DNA from: an uncultured Alphaproteobacteria bacterium
Lineage (GTDB): Bacteria > Pseudomonadota > Alphaproteobacteria > RF32 > CAG-239
DNA length: 5,302 bases
Assembly (NCBI GenBank): GCA_910580155.1
Contig: CAJTWX010000088.1
Coordinates: 1-5,302, forward strand
Direction of reading: 5' to 3'
Shown: in pieces, positions 1 to 4,250 of the stretch
How positions within the stretch are numbered: position 1 is the first letter of the stretch
How the letters are laid out: each line of letters opens with the position of its first letter
Notes under the pieces: generated by a model
Told to the model about the DNA's origin: nothing
The model's input: the letters and a program-made list of their open reading frames with translations, nothing else
The model's database searches: none
Made by a program: the position numbers and the translations under genes

Positions 1-116
1 GGACATTTGGGGCTCACTACTAAAATTACGCGGTTTTTTACTACAACTGCTTTTGTGTGATTATCCGTGCGGCGGGGTGTGCTTTCATAAAATTTAATCA
101 GCGGGTGGTTAAAGTA

Positions 117-145
117 TTGACATTTTGAAAATTATATATTAAAGT
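117..145 (+). promoter_or_regulatory. Possible sigma-70 promoter ahead of the lysozyme-domain gene
   Basis: A perfect TTGACA at 117-122 is followed after 17 bases by TAAAGT at 140-145, which matches the -10 consensus at four of six positions. The stretch between is very A+T-rich. It would start a transcript near 152, just before the hairpin at 160-196, and is the only good -35 box in the leader. The weak -10 keeps confidence low. The rest of 1-116 shows no gene or structure I can support. Confidence 0.35.
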
Positions 146-159
146 TCATACATAAAGTT

Positions 160-200
160 AAAGGACTTCGGACTATTGTTAGTTTTGAAGTTCTTTTTTT
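160..200 (+). terminator. Hairpin with T-run in the leader of the lysozyme-domain gene
   Basis: AAAGGACTTC (160-169) pairs with GAAGTTCTTT (187-196) over ten bases with one G-U. Inside, ACTA (172-175) pairs with TAGT (180-183) around a four-base loop. Seven T residues (194-200) follow. This is the form of an intrinsic terminator. It lies 62 bases before the start codon at 262 and downstream of the possible promoter at 117-145, so it either ends a transcript entering from outside the window or attenuates the gene that follows. Confidence 0.5.
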
Positions 201-261
201 ATTAACAGCGGACTTGGGACTTGGTTGTTTCGGGTCTTTTTTATTTTATGGAGTGATTTTA

Positions 262-1515
262 ATGTATAGTTTAAAAGATGAGTATGAGGCGATGTTTTTA
301 AATAGTCCTGAGAAAGTTCGGGCGAAGAAGAAGCTTAATGAGCTGTTTGATAAATATGGGGAGAATAGGCAGGATATTGAAAACGGAACGAACAACGTTG
401 AGTATATGGAATATGTGATGGCGTCGGCGTTTGCAGACGAGGTGTTAGCTGAACGCCGGCGGAAACGGAAAGAGCAAAATGCTCAAAATGATGATTGGGA
501 TGAATATAATCCGTACGCGCCGACAGATGTTGAAGAGGAAGAAGAGGAGGAAGAAATTGCAGCAGAGGATATGCCGATATCCGAGCAGGTTAAAAAAGTG
601 ACGGAAGATAAGGAATTGCAATCTAAAACCGGACAAATGGCTGTTGAGGCTTATAAAAATTTGGATAAAGAGAAAATTAGGAAAGATACGGAGAGACGAG
701 CTGATAATGAATTATATGGAGAGATTGAGGCAGAGAAGAAAAGACGGGAGGTTATTGGTAAACGAAGTAAAATAAGAGTGCAAGGTGTTACGAAAATGCT
801 TCCGGCAACGAAATTTGCAGAAGATGAAGAATTTAACAAATTGTTGGGGGATTTTGAGGGAAATCATAATTTTCCGTATTTGGATTCTCAAAATATTTAT
901 ACTATTGGAGAGGGATTGAATATCAAAAATGAATTTTATGATTTGCCGTGGGTTGATTTGGATGGAAAACGTATTACGGATATGAATATACTTAAGCGTG
1001 AAAAAGCTAAATTGGATAAAATTTATTTAGTTCAAGAGGATATAAAGAAAAAGTATCCTAGGGAAAAATGGGCTATACATATGCGTGGTGCTAAGTCATT
1101 TGAAAAAGAAAGTATATTAAGATTGCCAGCTTCTTTTTTGAGTGAGGTTAAAAAGCAGAGAATAAAGGAGATGGAAGCAGAATTACAAATGGATATCAAT
1201 AATTATAATAAACAGTATGCTCAAAAATATGGAAGAAAAATACTGGATTTGGATGTGATGCCGCGAGAATATGCACAAGTTCTCTTCGAATTGAAATATA
1301 ATATTGGAGGGGGAAACTTTAATCCTGATGAATTTCCGCAATTATTTGATGGTTTGATTAGAGGGGATAGAGAAAAAATTTTGAAAAATATACATAGATT
1401 TGAAAAAAATTCGAATGATAAAAAACGTAATGATTGGGCTTATAAATTATTAGAAGGCGTATCAAAATTGCCATCAGTCCGAGTTAAAACGCAAATTCCC
1501 GATAATGTGGCATAA
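262..1515 (+). CDS. GH24 (T4-type) lysozyme-domain protein with long charged N-terminal region
   Basis: A 417-residue protein, probably a muramidase that cuts the glycan of peptidoglycan. The C-terminal half shows the family 24 signature: Glu199, Asp208 and Thr214 sit with exactly the spacing of T4 lysozyme Glu11, Asp20 and Thr26, in the contexts DFEG, YLDS and TIGEG. A second-lobe motif, YNIGGGNF (346-353), matches the usual FNxGxG. Between them, about 130 residues, mostly helical and charged, make the domain longer than in small phage lysozymes. Residues 1-190 are charged and probably coiled or disordered, with RRRKRK at 65-70 and eight glutamates at 91-98. I chose ATG 262 because GGAG at 250-253 lies eight bases upstream. 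A TTG at 214 in frame would add a hydrophobic 16-residue start but has no ribosome site. No signal peptide or membrane segment is visible from 262, so export would need phage-like or other help. It could be a phage remnant or a structural lysozyme. The fold call is strong; the substrate is inferred. Confidence 0.87.
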   Translation: MYSLKDEYEAMFLNSPEKVRAKKKLNELFDKYGENRQDIENGTNNVEYMEYVMASAFADEVLAERRRKRKEQNAQNDDWDEYNPYAPTDVEEEEEEEEIAAEDMPISEQVKKVTEDKELQSKTGQMAVEAYKNLDKEKIRKDTERRADNELYGEIEAEKKRREVIGKRSKIRVQGVTKMLPATKFAEDEEFNKLLGDFEGNHNFPYLDSQNIYTIGEGLNIKNEFYDLPWVDLDGKRITDMNILKREKAKLDKIYLVQEDIKKKYPREKWAIHMRGAKSFEKESILRLPASFLSEVKKQRIKEMEAELQMDINNYNKQYAQKYGRKILDLDVMPREYAQVLFELKYNIGGGNFNPDEFPQLFDGLIRGDREKILKNIHRFEKNSNDKKRNDWAYKLLEGVSKLPSVRVKTQIPDNVA

Positions 1516-1523
1516 AATGAGAT

Positions 1524-1552
1524 AAGGAAATCCGGTTTGGGTTTCCTTTTTT
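1524..1552 (+). terminator. Intrinsic terminator after the lysozyme-domain gene
   Basis: AAGGAAATCC (1524-1533) pairs with GGGTTTCCTT (1539-1548) over ten bases with one G-U, around the loop GGTTT. The T-run spans 1547-1552. It begins nine bases after the stop codon and separates this gene from the secreted-protein pair. Confidence 0.85.
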
Positions 1553-1553
1553 G

Positions 1554-1582
1554 TTGTGAAATAAAAATTTTTGGGGTAGTAT
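1554..1582 (+). promoter_or_regulatory. Possible promoter of the secreted-protein operon
   Basis: TTGTGA (1554-1559) and TAGTAT (1577-1582) are separated by 17 bases and lie directly after the terminator at 1524-1552, where the next operon needs a promoter. Each box matches consensus at four of six positions, so this is suggestive only. Confidence 0.3.
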
Positions 1583-1606
1583 TGTTTTATTATTAAAGGA
1601 GATGTT

Positions 1607-2500
1607 ATGCGGAAGTTTGGTTTTATTTTGGCTTTTGGGCTTTTTTATGTGGCGGATGTGAGGGCGGCAGCGCAGTTGGAAGAGGCGTTGCGAGTCAGTT
1701 GTGTGCCGGAGATGAAAGTTTTTCGGGCTGAGGTATTGTCCTATTGGGTGGACAGGTTAAACGAAAATCCGGCGTTGTTAAAAGATAATGGCTTGTATTA
1801 TTGGGAAAGGTTAGGGCTTGAACCACGGGCATTTGAAACACCACTTAATTATGATGTGTCGTGTGAGATGGATGGTGTGACATATCAGATGAAGTTTTAT
1901 GACCTTGTCCTTAATCCAAAATTGGATGATTATACTAAAGGTGTTACGCTTAGTGCTGATGGAAAGTATATCGGAGATTTATCTCCGCTCGGAACAACAC
2001 GCGAATATAGCTACGACAAATTGGAAGTTGTCGGGAAAAATATTTTAGTATCCGGCAATGGTTATTGGTGGGGGCATTGTTATCATAATTATAGTGTTTC
2101 ATTAACAAAAGGAAAAGAGAGCTATTCATTTAATGCATTAAAGAAGGATAAAGAGATTATCCCGCAATATAATGTTGTAGAATTTTTGTGTTATCCTGAT
2201 TTGGGGATGGCGGGAGCGCGTTTATATGCTTATGATGAAAAAATAAAATTAACGGGAAATTATCGTTGGTTGAAAAGTAATCCTCAATTTGAGTGTGGTG
2301 ATGTTAGAATTGTGTTTTCGGATAATTTGGTGCGATTTTATAGAGAAGACAAAGAACCAGAGGAGATTACGCTTTTGAAAGAAAATGAGCAGGTGTTTAG
2401 TCTGGTCTATTTGACTGATTCTGGTGAGGTATATATTGATGCTTTTGATGTTAGGGATATTGAGCGTAAATGTGTGCCCAGTTATTGGAGAGAAGAGTAG
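1607..2500 (+). CDS. Secreted hypothetical protein with six cysteines
   Basis: A 297-residue protein of a family I do not recognise. Residues 1-20 form a typical Sec signal peptide: Arg2-Lys3, a hydrophobic stretch over about 4-16, and a cleavage site most likely after Ala20 (VRA). The mature part has six cysteines, at 32, 86, 158, 195, 230 and 289, an even number that would allow three disulfides in the periplasm or outside the cell. Aromatic residues are frequent, as in YWWGHCYHNY (153-162). CVP occurs near both ends (32-34 and 289-291). No catalytic motif or membrane segment is visible. ATG 1607 is supported by AAGGAG at 1596-1601, five bases upstream. The next gene starts four bases after the stop codon, so the two are very likely co-transcribed and may act together. 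The function is unknown. Confidence 0.85.
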   Translation: MRKFGFILAFGLFYVADVRAAAQLEEALRVSCVPEMKVFRAEVLSYWVDRLNENPALLKDNGLYYWERLGLEPRAFETPLNYDVSCEMDGVTYQMKFYDLVLNPKLDDYTKGVTLSADGKYIGDLSPLGTTREYSYDKLEVVGKNILVSGNGYWWGHCYHNYSVSLTKGKESYSFNALKKDKEIIPQYNVVEFLCYPDLGMAGARLYAYDEKIKLTGNYRWLKSNPQFECGDVRIVFSDNLVRFYREDKEPEEITLLKENEQVFSLVYLTDSGEVYIDAFDVRDIERKCVPSYWREE

Positions 2501-2504
2501 CAAT

Positions 2505-3044
2505 ATGAAAAAATTATGCCTTGCGTTGGTGTTTTACTTGTTTGGGGTGGATGTATGGGCTTTGCCGCAGGACTGGCCTTGTGATGAGGTGGTATTGCAG
2601 AAAGCGGGGGTGAATGAGGATGGAAAGGGTATTTTTCGGGGTGCTGATGGGGTGTATCAAATTGAAATTTCATCCTTTGATGAAATGGCGGAACATCCGT
2701 TTTTATATAATTGCGGTAATGGCGGCTGTTGGGGGATGTTTAAAAATCTGGCGTCCGGTGTTGAGGAGGGGATGCGGTTTGATTGTTTGCTTGCAGAAGA
2801 TAAAAAAACGATGTCTTGTTCGCGGATTTTGGGGGATGAATATTTATTTGGCAAAGTATCAGATAATGAATACAGAGCGGAGCTGTGCGGTGAATATTAT
2901 TTATTTTTGGTGCTAAATGAGTGCGAAAAGGAACGTTGTTTGGTGCGGGATTCTCGCGGTGAGGAGGAGGGGAATTCGGTGCGGAAAATGAATTGTTTGC
3001 GAGAAAAAGAAACTTATATCAGGTGTTGGACAGAGGGGAAATAG
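2505..3044 (+). CDS. Small cysteine-rich secreted hypothetical protein
   Basis: A 179-residue secreted protein of unrecognised family. The signal peptide is clear: Lys2-Lys3, a hydrophobic stretch over 4-15, and probable cleavage after Ala19 (VWA). The mature 160 residues contain ten cysteines, at 26, 70, 75, 94, 105, 128, 140, 145, 164 and 174, enough for five disulfides. A compact motif, YNCGNGGCWG (68-77), is the most distinctive part and may help find relatives. ATG 2505 is chosen over an in-frame ATG at 2424 because the signal peptide begins here and the earlier start would lie inside the upstream gene. The ribosome site is weak (AAGAG at 2493-2497), which fits translation coupled to the gene ending at 2500. 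Its signal peptide resembles that of its neighbour (FYLFGVDVWA against LFYVADVRA), but the mature parts show no convincing alignment by eye. Confidence 0.83.
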   Translation: MKKLCLALVFYLFGVDVWALPQDWPCDEVVLQKAGVNEDGKGIFRGADGVYQIEISSFDEMAEHPFLYNCGNGGCWGMFKNLASGVEEGMRFDCLLAEDKKTMSCSRILGDEYLFGKVSDNEYRAELCGEYYLFLVLNECEKERCLVRDSRGEEEGNSVRKMNCLREKETYIRCWTEGK

Positions 3045-3084
3045 GTAAAAAAGAAATTTATATAATGTGGCGTGAAAATTAAGC

Positions 3085-3108
3085 TATATTAAACTTTTGT
3101 ATTATATT
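3085..3108 (+). promoter_or_regulatory. A+T-rich promoter-like box ahead of RNA-A, shared with RNA-B
   Basis: TTAAACTTTTGTATTATAT at 3089-3107 matches 3237-3255 ahead of RNA-B at 18 of 19 bases. Within it TATATT (3103-3108) could be a -10 box, with TTAAGC (3079-3084) as a poor -35 at 18 bases. A second TATATT lies at 3085-3090. The shared sequence upstream of two RNA elements suggests a common promoter, but which -10 is used cannot be decided by eye. Confidence 0.35.
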
Positions 3109-3110
3109 GT

Positions 3111-3228
3111 TAAGGAGATGTTTGTGATATAGTCGGAGGCTTGCAGCGTATGTTCAGGGAGTTATCCTAAAGGCTGCAAGAGCCAACTAACACTGGTTTG
3201 TGAGACTTCCGGCTGCTTTTATTTTTTT
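3111..3228 (+). ncRNA. RNA-A: first element of a tandem structured-RNA array
   Basis: AGTCGGAGG (3131-3139) pairs with CTTCCGGCT (3206-3214) over nine bases with two G-U pairs, and T-rich sequence with seven T residues at 3222-3228 follows, so the outer helix may also serve as terminator. Directly inside, CTTGCAGC (3140-3147) pairs perfectly with GCTGCAAG (3173-3180). This encloses an asymmetric internal loop, GTATGTTCAG (3148-3157) opposite TAAAG (3168-3172), then a small hairpin GGA/TCC with loop GTTA. The internal loop is identical in RNA-C. A pseudoknot helix like that in RNA-B and RNA-C is possible (TGTTA 3108-3112 with TAACA 3188-3192, at the equivalent place) but is only five pairs. 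The 5' end is uncertain. There is no coding capacity worth noting. The function is unknown and I do not match it to a named RNA family. Confidence 0.6.
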
Positions 3229-3230
3229 AC

Positions 3231-3258
3231 TTTACTTTAAACTTTTGTTTTATATAAT
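3231..3258 (+). promoter_or_regulatory. Probable promoter of RNA-B
   Basis: A perfect TATAAT lies at 3253-3258, with TTTACT at 3231-3236 as a fair -35 at 16 bases. Transcription would start near 3265, exactly where a seven-pair hairpin begins (AGCGGCA 3266-3272 with TGCCGCT 3281-3287). It follows the T-run that ends RNA-A, so RNA-B is probably transcribed on its own. Confidence 0.5.
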
Positions 3259-3287
3259 GTTGTTGAGCGGCAGGGTTAAGTGCCGCT

Positions 3288-3313
3288 TGGGGTGTAGCAA
3301 CTCCTGTTGTTGA
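3288..3313 (+). repeat. 26-base direct repeat, copy 1 (RNA-B leader)
   Basis: This segment matches 3537-3562 at 24 of 26 bases. It contains the GGGGT hairpin and the 5' strand of pseudoknot helix P2 (GTTGTTGA). The T at 3302 where the other copy has C keeps a G-U in place of a G-C pair, so the difference is neutral for the hairpin. Confidence 0.85.
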
Positions 3314-3467
3314 CGGTATAGGATATTTATCGTTAACGTTATATAATTTTTTATGTAACAAATATCTCCAGCTATGGTTTGTTTATGCTGTAGCTGGGGA
3401 GCCTATGGTTATATATTGAAGACCTAGGATCATTGTCAACAACGTGATTGCTAACTCTCCCAGCTAC

Positions 3468-3496
3468 AGCGCCTTTAGAAAGGTGCTATTTTTTTT
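3468..3496 (+). terminator. Intrinsic terminator of RNA-B
   Basis: AGCGCCT (3468-3474) pairs with AGGTGCT (3481-3487) with one G-U, and flanking T-A pairs can narrow the loop. Eight T residues run over 3489-3496. The first three bases are also the last three of helix P4, so full P4 and the full terminator stem compete. Confidence 0.8.
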
Positions 3497-3498
3497 AC

Positions 3499-3527
3499 TT
3501 GCTTTTTAATATAAAATGATGTATATT
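3499..3527 (+). promoter_or_regulatory. Probable promoter of RNA-C
   Basis: TTGCTT (3499-3504) and TATATT (3522-3527) are separated by 17 bases, and a second -10-like TATAAA lies at 3528-3533. Transcription from either would start just before the 26-base leader repeat at 3537. The site lies directly behind the terminator of RNA-B. No other promoter is evident before the lipoprotein gene. Confidence 0.42.
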
Positions 3528-3536
3528 TATAAATTG

Positions 3537-3562
3537 TGGGGTATAGCAACCCCTGTTGTTGA
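3537..3562 (+). repeat. 26-base direct repeat, copy 2 (RNA-C leader)
   Basis: This is the second copy of the leader at 3288-3313, differing at two positions: A for G in the hairpin loop, and C for T in the hairpin stem. Conservation stops sharply after GTTGTTGA, where the sequence turns to element-specific hairpins. Confidence 0.85.
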
Positions 3563-3706
3563 GAATTATTATGAAATACTATATTTGCAGAATATATGGT
3601 TATATCCCGTTATAACCGGGAGCTTGCGCGTATGTTCAGGATAATTGGTTTTATCAATTATCTAAAGGTTGCAAGAGTCTAACTCAACGACAGATTTGCT
3701 AACTCC

Positions 3707-3733
3707 CGGTTGTCTTTTCGGCGACCGTTTTTT
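3707..3733 (+). terminator. Intrinsic terminator of RNA-C, overlapping its main helix
   Basis: CGGTTGTC (3707-3714) pairs with GGCGACCG (3720-3727) over eight bases with two G-U pairs and loop TTTTC. Six T residues follow (3728-3733). Bases 3707-3711 are also the 3' end of helix P4, so P4 and the terminator cannot both form fully. Confidence 0.8.
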
Positions 3734-3758
3734 ATTGACTATTACGGGAGACGGAGCG

Positions 3759-4166
3759 ATGAAAAAAATCTTGATGCTGTTGTTGGTTGTTTGCTTAAAC
3801 GGGTGTTATATCTTTAAAATGGATGATAACTTACGGGCGATGTATGGGCAGCCGATTGAAACGGCTTTTCAGGCTTTGGGACTGCCGGACAGCTCGGTGA
3901 ATGTGCGCGGGATGACGGTTTATATTTGGAGTAGGGCGCAAACTTATTCATATACAACAAATGAATCTGCGGATATGTTCGGGAATGTCGGAATGACCAG
4001 ATTTAGCTCTACGATGTTTTATGATCGTCGCCGTACAGGATTATCGACTTGCAAAATAAAGATTGCCGCAAACCAATGGGGCAGAATTGTGCACGCGGAG
4101 TCTGATGGCGGAATTTTGGCGTGTGATACGTATGCGGCAGGTTTGCAAAATGTGGTCGGGAGATAA
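3759..4166 (+). CDS. Small lipoprotein, possibly with a BamE/OmlA-like fold
   Basis: A 135-residue lipoprotein. Residues 1-15 are a lipoprotein signal peptide (Lys2-Lys3, a hydrophobic run of Leu and Val) ending in the lipobox LNGC, so Cys16 would be lipidated. Tyr follows the cysteine rather than Asp, which fits delivery to the outer membrane. The mature part begins with a pattern seen in SmpA/OmlA-type lipoproteins: a short helix, then ALGLPD (39-44) and VYIWSR (54-59). Cys98 and Cys122 could form a disulfide. This resemblance is by eye and the family call is tentative. ATG 3759 is supported by GGGAG at 3746-3750, eight bases upstream, and by the signal peptide. The reading frame stays open back to 3669, but that part lies in RNA-C and its terminator. 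The gene converges on the glycosyltransferase gene with 84 bases between them. I see no confident terminator there. Confidence 0.85.
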   Translation: MKKILMLLLVVCLNGCYIFKMDDNLRAMYGQPIETAFQALGLPDSSVNVRGMTVYIWSRAQTYSYTTNESADMFGNVGMTRFSSTMFYDRRRTGLSTCKIKIAANQWGRIVHAESDGGILACDTYAAGLQNVVGR

Positions 4167-4250
4167 GTGGAGGGGGGCAGAAGTTCCCTTGGCACATTGT
4201 TTGCCTTTTGATGAATGACGTTAAAGACGAATGCTAGGACGGAAAGCGTT

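Larger units (their letters stand above)
3265..3496 (+). ncRNA. RNA-B: pseudoknotted structured RNA, second element of the array
   Basis: In order: a 5' hairpin (3266-3287); a small hairpin GGGGT/ACTCC (3289-3304) with loop GTAGCA; helix P2, GTTGTTGAC (3306-3314) with GTCAACAAC (3435-3443), nine perfect pairs; a long hairpin in which GATATTT (3322-3328) and GTTATA (3338-3343) pair with TGTAAC and AAATATC (3354-3366); helix P4, GCTGTAGCTGGG (3387-3398) with CCCAGCTACAGC (3459-3470), twelve perfect pairs; and a hairpin CCTA-GGTT/GACCTAGG (3402-3428) inside P4. P2 and P4 interleave, which makes a pseudoknot. The transcript ends at the terminator 3468-3496, whose first three bases overlap P4. The P4 5' strand can instead pair upstream with TCTCCAGCTA (3365-3374), ten pairs with one G-U. 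The 26-base leader at 3288-3313 recurs in RNA-C. RNA-B lacks the GTATGTTCAG loop of A and C. The family is unrecognised. Confidence 0.68.
3534..3733 (+). ncRNA. RNA-C: pseudoknotted structured RNA upstream of the lipoprotein gene
   Basis: This element combines the features of A and B. The leader hairpin GGGGT/ACCCC (3538-3553) has loop ATAGCA. P2 is GTTGTTGAG (3555-3563) with CTCAACGAC (3683-3691), nine pairs with one G-U. P4 is AACCGGGAG (3614-3622) with CTCCCGGTT (3703-3711), nine perfect pairs, interleaved with P2 as in RNA-B. Inside P4, CTTGC/GCAAG (3623-3627, 3671-3675) carries the internal loop GTATGTTCAG (3630-3639) opposite TAAAG (3663-3667), closed by an eight-pair helix GATAATTG/CAATTATC (3640-3662). 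A short hairpin TATATT/AATATA lies at 3580-3596. The P4 5' strand can alternatively pair with sequence just upstream (GGTTATA/TATAACC at 3598-3617, or TCCCG/CGGGA at 3605-3621). The terminator at 3707-3733 overlaps P4 by five bases. It ends 25 bases before the start codon at 3759, so this may be an attenuator for that gene or a separate small RNA. Confidence 0.7.

Noticed and set aside
214..261. TTG start extending the lysozyme-domain protein by 16 hydrophobic residues
   Set aside because: It has no ribosome site and lies just after the hairpin T-run, whereas ATG 262 has GGAG at the right distance. A signal-like role is not excluded but is unsupported.
2614..2916. A 100-residue frame inside the cysteine-rich gene
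   Set aside because: It overlaps the gene at 2505-3044 in another frame; the latter has a clear signal peptide and operon position.
3112..3132. Possible leader peptide: AAGGAG followed by ATG at 3118 or GTG at 3123
   Set aside because: The ATG frame stops after four codons (ATG TTT GTG ATA TAG) and the Shine-Dalgarno touches the ATG. It resembles the start region of the gene at 1607 but has no coding content.
3288..3380. tRNA-like segment near the leader repeats
   Set aside because: Short hairpins occur, but no T-arm GTTCRA motif, anticodon arm of the right size or acceptor stem could be assembled.
3111..3733. Type III toxin-antitoxin (ToxIN-like) RNA repeats before a toxin gene
   Set aside because: The pseudoknots and tandem order recall ToxI, but those repeats are roughly 35 bases each, while these elements are about 120-230 bases with their own terminators, and the downstream gene is a lipoprotein, not a ToxN-like nuclease.
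3111..3733. Retron or CRISPR-associated RNA
   Set aside because: No reverse transcriptase or Cas gene is present in the window, and there are no short repeats with unique spacers.
3669..3758. N-terminal extension of the lipoprotein to 3669
   Set aside because: This part lies in the conserved RNA-C structure and terminator, and it would bury the lipoprotein signal peptide that starts at 3759.
4191..4209. Terminator after the lipoprotein gene (GGCA/TGCC then TTTT)
   Set aside because: The stem is only four pairs and the T-run four bases, too weak to call.
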